NCBI RefSeq assembly: GCF_019059575.1
Contig: NW_024881868.1
Span: 434,001-498,000, forward strand
Direction: 5' to 3'
Origin: Amphibalanus amphitrite
Lineage: Eukaryota > Arthropoda > Thecostraca > Balanomorpha > Balanidae
DNA: 64,000 nt
Shown here piece after piece: positions 12,401 through 23,822 of the stretch. Both the position numbers and the translations under genes were made by a program. The notes under the pieces were generated by a model. The model did not search any database. It was not told where the DNA came from and was given only the letters and a program-made list of their open reading frames with translations. Position 1 is the stretch's first letter; the number at the start of each line of letters is the position of its first letter.

Positions 12401-13332
12401 TGGAACCCTTGCTTTGAAACTAATAGCACGCGGACACAAAATAGCAGCAGCCTCAGCTTTCAACGCGGTGAAAGAAACAACAGGCCCAGTCCACGCACTC
12501 CGAAGTCATCCTTCATACAGTTTGCAGGCCCTGTAACGATCATCTTACCGGACTTTTCCGCGACCTTCCTCGTTTTCTCCTGGTCGCGCTTTTTGATCCG
12601 CTCGGTGAGGGCGTCCCGCTCCTTGAGGTCGTTCAGCCGGGCCCGTTCCTCGGCCTCTAGCTCGTCCTCGGAGCTGGTGGCGCCGCCTGGCGTCGCAACA
12701 CTGACGCCGCCGCGAGGCCGCTCATCGGCTGACTCGGAGCTCGACGACTGCTTACGTTTCCTGTCAATGACAACAGCCGTGTGCGTGTCAAATGAGGGGA
12801 CAGTACAATTAAAAATTGCAGCATGAAAATGAATATCGACTGATTTTCATGCGTGACAATTGACTGATGACAACTTACATTCGCAATATATACAAGGAGC
12901 GCACATTTCAACTTAAGACAAGATAAATTCAGAACAGGCATAATGAGCTGACGAACCATTCGACCCCACAGACCTGATGTGCTTCCTCTTCTTGTCTGCC
13001 TTCTGGGCGGCCGCCGGTGCCGGCTCATCGTCGTCGTCGGAGAGCAGCCGGTACTGCTGATTGCGGCGGTACACGTCGGCCAGCGCCGCCTCGCGCGCGC
13101 GCTGCGGCTTGGCAGTGCCGGCGGCGGCGCGCGGCACGCGGCCGTGCAGCTGGCGCGCGAACGCCTCCACGCGCGCGTCAACGTCGATGGTGCCCGTGTC
13201 GCGGATTTTGTCGATCAGCTGGTCGCCGGAGGCGCTGCGCTGCGCCAGCTCGATTAGGAACTGGCTGACGTACTTGTCCGAGAGGCCGAGCACCTCGTGC
13301 AGCTGGTCGTCCACCCAGGAGCGCAGCGACAT
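6500..13332 (-). CDS. DHX16: Pre-mRNA-splicing ATP-dependent RNA helicase DHX16 (Prp2 orthologue), complete
   Basis: Four minus-strand exons join in frame: 13332-12974, 12760-12549, 11663-9446 and 6917-6500, all with GT-AG borders, giving 1068 aa (human DHX16 is about 1041 aa). The ATG at 13332 has a GCCGCC context and the N-terminus ([20 protein letters not shown]) matches the conserved DHX16 start. Exon 2 is charged and Ser/Glu-rich. Helicase motifs in order: [13 protein letters not shown] (about residue 446), DEAH (about 544), SAT (about 576), [10 protein letters not shown] (about 699) and QRAGRAGR (about 745), then the helicase-associated and OB-fold C-terminal domains ending with [20 protein letters not shown] and a stop at 6500-6502. 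In other eukaryotes DHX16/Prp2 is a nuclear spliceosome ATPase that remodels the complex before the first splicing step. All core motifs are intact. A run of ten lysines near residue 374 may be nuclear-localising. Confidence 0.95.
6918..9445 (-). other. Last intron of the DHX16 gene (2.5 kb)
   Basis: Donor at 9445-9444 (GTGAG) and acceptor AG at 6919-6918. The intron is mixed in composition with no recognisable exon, transposon or RNA gene; short A-runs occur near 8620 and 9020. Reading frames here lack codon structure. Confidence 0.6.
11664..12548 (-). other. DHX16 intron 2 (0.9 kb)
   Basis: Donor GTAAGA at 12548 and acceptor CCCGCAG ending at 11664 on the minus strand. Nothing else recognisable is seen within it. 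Confidence 0.6.
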
Positions 13333-14058
13333 GGCGGCACTGGCAGACCGGCTCGGCTGGGGGAGAGGGGCCAGTCAGACATCGATGACAACAACAAATG
13401 AAACTAAATAAGAATGCATCCCCCCCAGTCCATTGGCTGTTGTAAGTGTCCAATATTATCTTTCCATATTTGACCCTTTTTTCTTTTTACGAGTTTTACA
13501 AGTACCTAAGCTTCCATGCATAGTTACTTCCAACCCGCTGCTCGTGAATGAACAAAATGCCAATTCAAGCTTTATATACTGAATTGATTGGCGAGTAGAA
13601 TACCTACATTTTATACTAAACTTTGCCATTTTCACTTAGCTGGATTATGGTTAGTTACCAGGTACACTTCACTTCCTGGTACAGTCTGAACTTACCACTC
13701 AACAGCCTGGCTCAAAAGCAATTCACAGACACCTGTTCAATGATATTGTGGAGAGATTTGCAATGACAATCATTATTTTAGGACACTAACTGGATGGCCA
13801 ACTGCCTATACCCTGCACCTGAAGTAAAGTGAACAATGATGCTGCTAAGAGCAGAGACGAACTAACTTTGACCCATGGCAAGAACAATATTATCCTCGAA
13901 GGTTGGGCTCCACTCCAATAAGGTCAGATACCTATTTCAGCATCAGTAGGCATGGATGAAAACTAACAGAAGTATGTAACAAGTGAACTGTTAAGCCTTA
14001 CACCTTTTTCCAAGGAGTAAACAAATCATATGCTGATGATTCCTATGCTATCTATGCT
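13333..14058. other. Region upstream of DHX16
   Basis: AT-rich and unique-looking, with no open frame of interest and no obvious TATA box near the helicase start codon. It ends at the TTAA of the next transposon. The DHX16 promoter should lie here. Confidence 0.3.
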
Positions 14059-14966
14059 TTAACCCTCGCCGGCACAGGCCATTTTGAGTCCTTCGACGGC
14101 ACAAGGGGGGGGGGGGTACGACCCCCCCCCCCTCGCGTTTGGCCCCTGATGGAGCTAGAGCTTCGCGGAAAAAAACGAGCGTGTTGCCCATCACGAGAGG
14201 AAGCCAATGACACCCAATTTTAAGCTCCTAGGTCATCGGTTGACCTTCCAGGTCAGGTCAATGACCCAAAAATCGGGAATATCGGGACCTGTTAGAAAGT
14301 CGTAAAGCGTGGCTACTAAGAAGTTTTCCGGGGTGCTGATCACGAATATCATATTAGTTTTGATCACAGATGATGTCGTTAAGCGTTTAGACCAGGTCGG
14401 GTCAGGTTAGGTCAGGTCAACGGGTAGGGGTCGTGACGGGTATTCGTAGTACCTGTCATCCGCCTCTGACAGCTTCGTAACATGTTACCATGATGTTACG
14501 AAGGCACCAAAACTACTTCGTAAATGTTCAAATGGTTGCTAAATTCGAATTCAGCTCCAAAAACTAGCCTAGAAACATGTAAAACTCGAAAAAGTGAGCC
14601 GAGGTCACCAAAGGTCAATGACCTGACCTGACCTTCAGGTGACCTTGACACCCACCCTAATGCATGGGAGCAGCATCAAATCACATGTTTGAACGTTTCA
14701 AACCACGAAAAGTTTGCAAACGCGCGGTTAATGCGAGCCGACATACGCTGAATCGCGATTTCGGCCAAACATGGTCACGGAAAAGAGGTCACAGGTCAAA
14801 GGTCATTGGGGTCAGGGTCATGAAATTTTCAGGGTAGGTGTAAAATTGATCAATGCAAAGGTACTGAAGGTTTCGTCGCGATCGGCCGCATTTTACGCGA
14901 GTTATTCGCGAAAACCCTTAGGGGGAGTTGCATCACCCCCCCCCCCTGTGCCTGTGCCAGCAAACA
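14059..14966. mobile_element. TTAA/CCC-type element with decayed right end
   Basis: Starts TTAACCCTCGCCGGCACAGG with a G-run/C-run hairpin at 14104-14132. It is collinear over its length with the intact copy at 21265-22214, including the GGTCA array near 14396-14420 and TGACC array near 14617-14645. The right hairpin is present but the expected GGCGAGGGTTAA terminus has been replaced by GTGCCAGCAAACA, so the end is mutated or deleted. Confidence 0.65.
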
Positions 14967-15700
14967 TCCTTCTGTTCAAGTGTTTTGAGAACACCAGACA
15001 TTTTCCAAAAATAATTATTTGGAAACTAGTTAGTGGTCAGCACACATTGGGATTGGCTGGTGAATGATGTGCTCAAAATTATGTGAATATGACGCACACT
15101 ATCTTACAGTTATGATAGTGTGAATATGACGCACACTATCACAAGGTATCACTTGTGTGACTTAGATTTCATATTCTAGTGGTGAATCATAGTTGATACT
15201 TGATATCTGAATCACAAATATAACCCAGTCTTGTCAGTGCTGTTGTTTACTTTTCCAGTGTTGTTAAAGGAAATAGTTCACTTTCCTGAAATTAGTTCTT
15301 TGCAATGGATTTAGGTATGATTTATGCTCAAAATGATCAGCAAATAAAATAAAACTTTTTTATAAACAAAAATATATTTCAACATAGGAAGAACTACAGG
15401 AAATAGTTCACTTTTAATATGAGGTTTTGAACTGGAATAAAATTTTGTAGCTTGAGCTAAGACTAGCACAAATCAGAAGCTTTTACTGACCAATGATCAC
15501 CTTAGATGATGATTTTTTTTATAAATTTAGCTCGAATGTTTGAATGGGCGCATTGACAGAGCCCGAGCCCACGCTAAGCAGAGCTTGTTGCGTAGACCCC
15601 GACCCCTACCGTCCAATCGCGCAATTTCAATTTCGGGTAACGGGAGAATTTAGATGCCAAAGCTTAACGTGCCCTTCAAAGCCGGACACGGCCTGTCCCA
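14967..15700. other. Unannotated AT-rich stretch
   Basis: Contains a local duplication of TGTGAATATGACGCACACTA (near 15081 and 15119). No gene recognised. Confidence 0.3.
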
Positions 15701-15784
15701 CTCAACTGACTTCAACTGGCTGTGGCTGCTCCCACCAACCGCAGAGTCGCAGACCATCCCCGTCAGGAGTCTCAAATGTCGAGC

Positions 15785-15853
15785 GCCAGAGCGTCTCGAA
15801 CCCGGGCTCTCACTACCGGGAGTCCAATGCTCTACCAACTGAGCTACGGGACA
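15785..15853 (-). repeat. tRNA-derived SINE-like head
   Basis: On the minus strand GTCCCGTAGCTCAGTTGGTA (from 15853) resembles tRNA acceptor, D-arm and A-box sequence, and GGGTTCGAGAC (15803-15793) is a B box. The D stem GCTC...GAGC is intact, but the anticodon arm does not pair properly and the 3' acceptor strand does not match the 5' strand. It is therefore not a functional tRNA and is best read as the RNA polymerase III head of a SINE; a body and tail could not be bounded. Confidence 0.5.
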
Positions 15854-17025
15854 GGCAAAAGAAAATGGATGAGAAATGGATGATATTCCATTTCTCGTTC
15901 CAAAAAGAGCGCCTTGCAGAGGAATGCGTGCCTTGCTGAGGAATGCAGCCGTCATCATCAGCCAATCAGCATGCTGCTGCTTACAGCCAATAGGTTTGTA
16001 CTATGCAATTAGCAATATGATTGGTCAACGGGTTTGAGGCTTCCGTGTCAAACAATAGTTTATATAGAATATAGTTCAAAAATAGGTATCACTTTTCTCA
16101 AATTTGATCTTAATCTTTTCTAAAAAGACAAAAGATAAGATATTGAATTGTTTCAAGTAGACTGTACTAATATATGCAATTACATGTGATTCATGATTTA
16201 GAGTATAAATTTCCAAAATCATATGCAAGTATTTAGCAAGGGTAGCTGAAGACAGGTGAAGAGAAGGTAGCATGACCACTGACCAGTTCAAAGCATTTTT
16301 ATTTTGAGAAAAAATGAGCATCCTAGAACAAGAAAGAATTTAAACAAGCATAACAATAAGTGCAAGGACTGGGACGGAAAGACCTGGACATATACCTTAA
16401 AATGCTTGCAACGCCGACAGCACTTGCTACTCGGAACACCTCTAAAACTTTCCAATTTCAGAAACCAATCAATCCAAAAAATTTCGGTCTGCCAAACTTT
16501 CCAAAAAAATCCAATTTTCAAACCTGAAACCCCAAGCGCGCAAAGGAGACTGTGCAATGTGCAATAGTCTTTCGCCGAAAACGTTGCCACGATCGATAGC
16601 AAGAGTGTTCTATATAGGTTGTCGCCGGGGCCCGGAAACTAGCATGGCCCCTGCTCATAGATAAATGGCCCTGGTTATTCCAGCTGGAGACGAAAGCAAA
16701 GGCATAAGGGTAAAAAAAACATTCAAAAATATTTTCAAGCATAAATTGAAACACGCATAATACTGTTTAGTCTCCTAACAATCTACTCTGATATAACCTC
16801 TCGCTACTGCTCGCATAGGGCATTGCTGCTCGCTTCGGGTTTTCGAACAGAATCTATCAGCTGAAGCTTGTCACTGCTGCGTATTTTTTGAAACATTTGA
16901 GAGATACCATATTAGGATTTGGTGCCTTTTATTAAAGTTTTTCCTTTCATTGACGCTTTCAGTTTGTGCAGTAATGTTGAGCATTCACCAGGGCCCAGGG
17001 CAAGGAATCTTGCCCAGGGCCTCCT
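15854..17025. other. Unannotated stretch before the nested transposon cluster
   Basis: AT-rich without recognisable genes. Short frames here have no family resemblance. Confidence 0.3.
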
Positions 17026-17227
17026 CTAACCCGCTGGGGAGGGGGCAGAATCTGCCCCCCTCCCGTTTTTCGCCAATAACTTCTAAACGCGTTACGCCAG
17101 CGACGTCAAACTTTCAGTACCTTATCATCCATCAATTTGACACGTTCCCTGAAAATTTGAGCGAAATCCGTCACAGAAAATTTTTGAGAAATTGACGTTT
17201 TAGTGACGTCATGTCCGCCATTTTCGC

Positions 17228-18421
17228 TTAAGCCGCACGGGGCTGGGGGGGGGGGGTAAATTTTACCCCCCTCGCGAATTTTTTGCAATATCTCAAAAAC
17301 AGCGGCGCACAGCGCCGCCAAACTTTTAGTACCTTTTCTTACATCAATTTGACACGTTCCCTGCAAATTTGAACGAAATCCGTCGGAATTTTTTTTTTGA
17401 GAAATTGACGTTTTAGTGACGTCATGTTCGCCATTTTCGCCTCATAAACGGCAAAACTTCAAACGCCGCTAACATCTTCATTTTTAAAGGAATCAAGACG
17501 TAACAAAAAAGGTTATACGTCATTCTACTTTGTCTATCAAATGGCTGTCCCGGTTTTTTGAAAATTTTGGATTTTGGCCCAAATTTTTTCAAAAAACTGA
17601 CTTTTTTGGGAAAATAGTTATAAAATCCAAAATTTTGAGTGTATCGAAAAAAAAATGGAATATATGTCAGAGAAGTGGTATATGTGCACCTGCCACCTAC
17701 ATACCAATTTTTAGAAGAATCGGTTCAAAAATGTGGGAGTTATTCAAAATTTTATGACGTCACGACACACAAAAGTTTCGAAAAATGAATTTTTTGGAAG
17801 TTCTAGACCTCGTACGGACACAAAAATAGCACCATTCGATTCGCCATGAAAAACTGCATCAGATAGACACCTTTTTAGGCCTTAAGAACCAACTTCAAAA
17901 TTTGACCTCACTTGACCTGACCTTGACCTGACCTCGACCTGAAATTCATCCAGAGGTGGTCCATATCACTTATTGAGTGTGCCTATTGAATTCTTTGAGT
18001 AAAATGACCCATAAAACATGTGTCGCACATGCCCTTTTCTATATTTTGTTTTTTGGTGACCTGACCTGACCTGACCTGACCTTGACCTTGACCTCTGAAT
18101 GATATTGTATGCAACGCATATTGTCTTGGTAGCCTAAGAACACGTTTTGGGCAATCAGTCTCAGTCGATGACTCCATTCTTCGGCAACTACGGTGCAAGA
18201 CCGATACTGTAGAAACTTGCAATTTGTACCCTTGACCTGACCTTGACCTTGACCTCAAACTTTAAATTAAGTACATGTTTTTAGTTGTTCGTGATGAGAT
18301 CTTTCGATTGGCGTTTGAATTTTCCAAATCGGACCATTAGTTCGGGAGATAACAGGGGGGTAAAATTTACCCCCCCCAGCCCCGCGCGTTCGGCTGGAGA
18401 CCCCAGCCCCGCGCGGGTTAA
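17228..18421. mobile_element. Nested TTAA/CCC-type element B
   Basis: TTAA at 17228-17231 and 18418-18421 flank it. Its ends are GCCGCACGGGGCTGGGG and CCCCAGCCCCGCGCGGG, with hairpins of the type GGGGTAAATTTTACCCC at 17248-17271 and 18355-18377. It sits inside element A, whose sequence CGCCATTTTCGC resumes after the insertion as ACGGCAAAATTTC, exactly as in the uninterrupted homologue at 17431-17460. The interior has TGACC arrays at 17909-17942 and 18058-18095. Confidence 0.75.
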
Positions 18422-19241
18422 ACGGCAAAATTTCAAACGCCGCTAACATCTTCATTTTTAAAGGAATCAAGACGTAACAAAAAAAGGTTAGGTATACGTG
18501 ATTCTACTTTGTCTATCAAATGGCTATCTCGGTTTTTTGAAAATTTTGGATTTTGGCCCAAATTTTTCAAAAAACTGACTTTTTTGGAAAAATATTTATA
18601 AAATCCAAAATTTTGAGTGTATAAAAAAAGGAATATATGTCAGAGAGGTGGTCCATGTGCACCTACATACCAATTTTTAGAAGAATCGGTTCAAAAATGT
18701 GGGAGTTATTCAAAATTTTATGACGTCACGACACACACAAAATTTTTAAAAATGATTTTTTGGAAGTTCTAGACCTCGTACGGAAACAAAAATAGCACCA
18801 TTCGATTCGCCGTGAAAAGCTGCATCAGTTAGATACCTTCTTAGGCCTTAACAACCAACTTCAAAATTTGACCTTACTTGACCTGACCTTGACCTGACCT
18901 CGACCTGAATTTCATCCAGAGGTGGTCCATATCACCTATTGAGTGTGCCTATTGAATTCTATGAGTAACATGACCCATAAAACATGTGTCGCATATGCCC
19001 TTTTCTATATTTTGTTTTTGGTGACCTGACCTGACCTGACCTGACCTTGACCTTGACCTTTGAATGACATTGTATGCAACGAATATTGTCTTGGTAGTCT
19101 AAGAACACGTTTTGGGCAATCAGTCGCAGTCCATTCTTCGGCAACTACGGTGCAAGGCCGATACTGTAGAAACTTGCATTTTGTACCCTTGACCTGACCT
19201 TGACCTGACCTCTGACCTACTTAAGCAAAAAAATTGGGCTC

Positions 19242-20383
19242 TTAACCCGCGCCCTGGTGGGGTCTGTTTATAACGCGACCTGGTGGGGGGGGGCTATTTT
19301 TTGCCCCCCCCCCCCTCGTATCTCCGAAACTACTGGACGGATCCGCAAAATTCAAACGGCATTCGAAAGGCCTGTCAAATTTGTCGAAGAAAACCAAATT
19401 TCATTGACCTCAGGGTCACCGATGACGTCACAGGTCAGGTCAAAGATGAAATGTTTCACCGTTCACGGGTCTTCTAGGGAATGCGCTATAACACCGAGGA
19501 AAACGCATTTTGTCGAGAATCAGCGATAGGGCGTCAGTTACCTAGTAGATATATTGCTATTAGAGGTCACTGACAATACCAGGCCAGGTCACAGGTCAGG
19601 TCACCAAGGGTCACAGGTCAGGTCACATGAGCCCAACTTTACTAAGGTTGTGTGATGCATGTTTTATGGCCAATTTTTCATTTCCAACTCAATGGTGCTG
19701 GTTATAAGACTATCAGGTACGGCTTAGGTCACTTTCTGGTGAAGTGCAGGTCAAGGTCAGGTCAAGGTCAGGCAAAAAAAGGTCAAATTTTAAAGTTGAT
19801 ATTTTTGCATAAAATGGGTATTGATTCGATGCAGCTCGTCACGACGTCATCAATTTTGAACATTTTTTTTCGCTATAACTTCGCCAAAAAAAGAGGTATC
19901 AATCTCAAATTTGGTATGTGGATGGAAGGCGGTAAGGACTATCACATATATTCCGGTTTTTGCGGAATTCAAAAAACTTTTTGGATTTTTCGATTATTAT
20001 ATCAAAAAAAAATATTTTTTTGATTTTTTGGGGTCAAAATCCAAAAATTTCAAAAATCCGAGATAGCAGTTTTGTAGCCCTGTCCATTCTACAGCTTTTA
20101 TGTCCTTATCATTTTTCTGCATTGGCAAAGCTATAGGCCTGACAGCTCTTCCCGCGAAACCCTTTTTTGGGTCGAAAACGGCAGAAGATGACGTCACTCT
20201 GACGTCATTTCCGGCCAACCTATCATAGCCTTTGGAAAAGTTTTTGGTCACAATGTGTAAAATTGATGTCCGGGAGGGTACTGAAAGTTTGGTGACGATC
20301 GGCGCAGCGGTTCTGGAGATATATCGAAAAGTCTGGAGGGGGGCAAAAAATAGCTCCCCCCCCCCCACCAGGTCGCGGGTTAA
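19242..20383. mobile_element. Nested TTAA/CCC-type element C
   Basis: Begins TTAACCCGCGCCCTGGTGGG and ends CCACCAGGTCGCGGGTTAA, closely matching the copy at 25690-26894. Hairpins lie at 19283-19317 and 20337-20368. GGTCA arrays occur at 19432-19442, 19567-19628 and 19726-19790; TGACGTCA sites at 19425-19432 and near 20187-20207. It is inserted in element A. Confidence 0.8.
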
Positions 20384-20535
20384 GATCCGCCTTGTTGAGA
20401 GCTTTCGATTGCCGTTTTTCCCGTCTTTCTACGACCATCGGTTCGGAAGTTAGACAGGGGGTGGCAGAATCTGCCTCCCCCCCCCCCCCCCAGCAGGGCG
20501 CGTATGGCTGAATAGCCCAGCGGGGCGCGGGTTAA

Positions 20536-20642
20536 GCGTGCTCTAAGCAAGTTTTACGGAAGGGCTCACCCCAACACTATAGCCAGCCTAGGGTTCCCTC
20601 AAATCGTTGAATCCTCAAATCCCCAAACACTTGATCTTACAT
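20536..20642. other. Short spacer between mobile elements
   Basis: Unique-looking sequence with no features seen. Confidence 0.3.
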
Positions 20643-20797
20643 CAGAAGCGGCGGAACACCTTCAATTAAAGGGGGGCACTGTCGACTTTTGGTCCCATTC
20701 TTTCCATGCAACGCCCATAGGGCTAACGTTAAAATGTCAAAATCAAAGATGGCACGGTGCCCCACTCCCCAGTGCCCTCCCCGTTCCGCCGCCTATG
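20643..20797. mobile_element. Short hAT-like MITE, copy 1
   Basis: A 155-bp element with inverted ends CAGAAGCGGCGGAAC and GTTCCGCCGCCTATG, flanked by TCTTACAT (20635-20642) and TGTTACAT (20798-20805), an 8-bp duplication with one mismatch, as for hAT elements. A second copy is at 58173-58335. Confidence 0.55.
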
Positions 20798-21264
20798 TGT
20801 TACATGCATCCTGACCCGATCTTAGCTCGTTTACATTATTTAGTACATGGTACATACTACATAGCCTATGCCCGTCTACATTCTACGCAGGAAAATGGGG
20901 ACCGAAACAGGACCCATCGTTCATGGAACCCTGAAGCACCAATTCTCCCACATTTGCGTTTTTCCCAGCCGCTAGCGTACCTATAGAATGGTCTTTATTT
21001 CTATGGTCTGTTTGAGCCTACCCCAAGCTGTTCGACCCGAGCGTCCATCCGACCTCTCTTTCTCCGTCATGAATGCGAGGGGAGCCTTATACATAATATT
21101 GATTCACTTATTCCGGCTCGTTTTTCTGGCTCCAAAACATGACTTTTGATTGGCTATGAATATCTTACGCATATCGGGACATGCATCTAGGGTAGAGTGG
21201 GGCAAAGCGCCCAGGGCGGGTAAAACGCCCACCCCTCTTACCTATTTGTAAAATGCTTGACTTT

Positions 21265-22214
21265 TTAACCCTCGCCGGTACAGCCCATTTTCTTTTCTTT
21301 TTTTGTCATTGGACGGCACAAGGGTCAGGTCATACTTTGTACGGGGGGGGTCGTACTTTGTTGGTACGACCCCCCCCCCTCGCGTTTGGCCCCTGATGGA
21401 GCTAGAGCTTCGCGGAAAAAACGACCGTGTTGCACGTCACAAGAGGAAGCCAATGATACCCAATTTTAAGGTCCTAGGTCATCGGGTGACCTTCCACGTC
21501 AGATCAATGACCCGAAAATCGGGAAAAGCGGGACCTGTTAGAAAGTCGTAAAGTATGGCTACTAAGAGGTTTTCCGGGGTGCTGATCACGAATATCGTGT
21601 TAGTTTTGATCACAGATGATGTCGTTAAGCGTTTAGACCAGGTCGGGTCAGGTCAGGTCAGGTCAATCGGTAGGGGTCGTGACGGGTATTCGTATTACCT
21701 GTCATCCGCCTCTGACAGCTTCGTAACATGTTACGAAGGCACCAAAACTACTTCGTCAATGTTTAAATGGTTGCTAAATTCGAATTCAGCTCCAAAAACC
21801 AGCCTAAAAACATGTAAAACTCAAAAAAGTGAACCGAGGTTACCAAAGGTCAATGACCTGACCTGACCTTCAGGTGACCTTGACAGTTGACACCCACCCT
21901 AATGCATGGGATCAACATCAAATCACATGTTTAAACGTTTGAAACCAAGAAAAGCTTGCAAACGCGCAGGTAATGCGAGCCGACATACGCCGAATCGCGA
22001 TTCCGGCCAAACATGGTCTCGGAAAAGAGGTCACAGGTCAAAGGTCATTTGGTTCAGGGTCATGAAATTTTCAGGCTATAGATGTAAAATTGATCAATGC
22101 GAGGGTACTGAAAGTTTCGTCGCGATCGGCCGCTTTTTACGCGAGTTATCCGCGAAAAACCTTAGAGGGGGATTGCATCAAACCCCCTCCCCCCTAGTTG
22201 CCGGCGAGGGTTAA
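21265..22214. mobile_element. TTAA/CCC-type element, intact ends
   Basis: TTAACCCTCGCCGG at the left and CCGGCGAGGGTTAA at the right form a clean inverted pair; TTAA at 21265-21268 and 22211-22214. G-run/C-run hairpins lie inside both ends. A GGTCA array occurs near 21635-21664 and TGACC near 21854-21882. This is the best reference copy for the CCCTCGCC subfamily. Confidence 0.8.
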
Positions 22215-22386
22215 AGATTCCTTAAGATAGCCATTTTCAAGAACATGCAGGGATCTCCTTTTACTCCCTTTTTTGGTTCCACAAGTGGACTGTTCTGGTC
22301 TCTGGACGTAAGATAAAGATTATTATATTTCTGATTTTTTTAGGAATAACATGCTTTCTTTCTGCTAAAACTTTGTCTGATAGAGA

Positions 22387-23403
22387 TCAACCCGCGCACC
22401 GACGGGGGTCTGCGCCAACTTCGTAACGACGGGGGGGCGGATGACCGCCCCCCCCCCCTGAGATCTCCAGAACGAAGCAAGATAGCGACAAGCGGTAAAC
22501 GGCATCGGATACGCACGGACAAGGTCTACAATTTCTGCAAGGGTCATTTTCAGGTCAGGTCAAAGATGACGTCACAGGGGTCGAAAAAGTCAAAATGGCG
22601 GCGCTAGATAAGGAGAGAGTTTTTCTCGCATAACTCTCGAACTAGTCATGATAGGAACAAACTAAGGGCATCATCGTGATCCTCTCGTCAATCCGCATCG
22701 AATGCTATATATGTTGACCTCTAAAGGTCAAGGTCAAAGGTTGACCTCAGGTCACGTGACCTCGAGGTCATCATGTATATCATTCGATGCGTCTTGACGA
22801 GCTGAACACAATGAGATCATCTGCGCGGCTGTATCTTGTTCCTGTACGGAGTTATTGGCAAAAAACCTTTAGTGACCTTTGATGACGTCACATGACCTTA
22901 CAGCTGCACAACAGCAAAACAAACCTCAAGGTAGTGAAGGTTGATCGTATATGAAGTCATGTATGGTATATGCGGCCATTACGACCCGTTTTAGTGGTAA
23001 AAACAGGGAGTTGATTTTTCCCCCATTGACTTATAATGGGGAGGTCGCGAAATTGACCTGACCTTAGGTCACCGACATCAAAATTCCGAGATATACAAAT
23101 TGTAGCTACTAATGACCTTATAACATCCTGCGACTTTCAAAGGATTACGACATCTACTGTAGCTCTGGCACGGTGACAAAGTTGCAAAAAAGTGACTTGA
23201 GGTTGGGTCATTCAAAGTGACCTGGTGACCTGACCTTGAAAGTTAGGAGGTTTAAACTTGCACACCATGTGTAAAATTGATCAGAGAATAGTCGTACCCA
23301 ATTTCGCGGCGCTACCCGCCGCAGTTTTCCCGCTATCCGCGAAAAACCTCAGGGGGGGCGGATATCCGCCCCCCCCCCCTCCCACCGTCGGTGCGCGGGT
23401 TAA
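22387..23403. mobile_element. TTAA/CCC-type element with ACCGACGGGG ends
   Basis: Left TCAACCCGCGCACCGACGGG (22387, one-base variant of TTAA) pairs with right CCGTCGGTGCGCGGGTTAA ending at 23403. Hairpins are at 22430-22459 and 23351-23379. The segment near 22467-22600 (GCAAGATAGCGACAAGCGGT) is homologous to the arms of the foldback element at 39.7-41.7 kb. Confidence 0.75.
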
Positions 23404-23822
23404 AGAAGGCAATGCAATTTCGCTATGTCGAGCCTGTAATTTAGGAAGCTACGCTTTCAGCATTTATCTATTTGCAACACAATCGTGACCAGCTTGATTT
23501 TGGTTGGCTTTGTCTTGAATGTGCTGTTGGGGGTAATACGCCCACTTTGGCCGTTGGCGTGGGGCAAAGCGCCCATCATGGGCCAATGGGAGTTATACAG
23601 CACGGCTAATTGCGAGCATTTTGGGCTCGAAGTGATTGGCGGGATCCGAATTTCTAATGCTCAGGATTCTTACTAAACATGAAATTTTCTGTATAGCATC
23701 GTCTGGAACGATTTATTCGCAAGGCTCCCCAAGGCAGTGACAGGCGTTGACTGAATAAGGAGTGGAGTCGCAACAGCAGTGTTTCAGATGTTTTTAATGG
23801 TGTAACTCTGTCGAGTTGAAGT

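Larger units (their letters stand above)
17026..20535. mobile_element. TTAA/CCC-type element A, interrupted by two nested elements
   Basis: The left end CTAACCCGCTGGGGAGGGGG (a one-base variant of TTAA) and the right end ...GGCGCGGGTTAA (TTAA at 20532-20535) share the same hairpin core GCAGAATCTGCC at 17042-17057 and 20465-20477, so they belong to one element. Removing the two insertions (17228-18421 and 19242-20383) leaves an element of about 1.18 kb, the normal size of the class. The segment at 18422-19200 is homologous to the interior of nested element B. Confidence 0.7.

Noticed and set aside
15785-15853. Functional tRNA gene
   Set aside because: A and B boxes are present, but the anticodon and acceptor stems do not pair.
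17906-19230. CRISPR-like array of regularly spaced repeats
   Set aside because: TGACC pentamers are contiguous and degenerate within eukaryotic transposons; there are no unique spacers of constant length.
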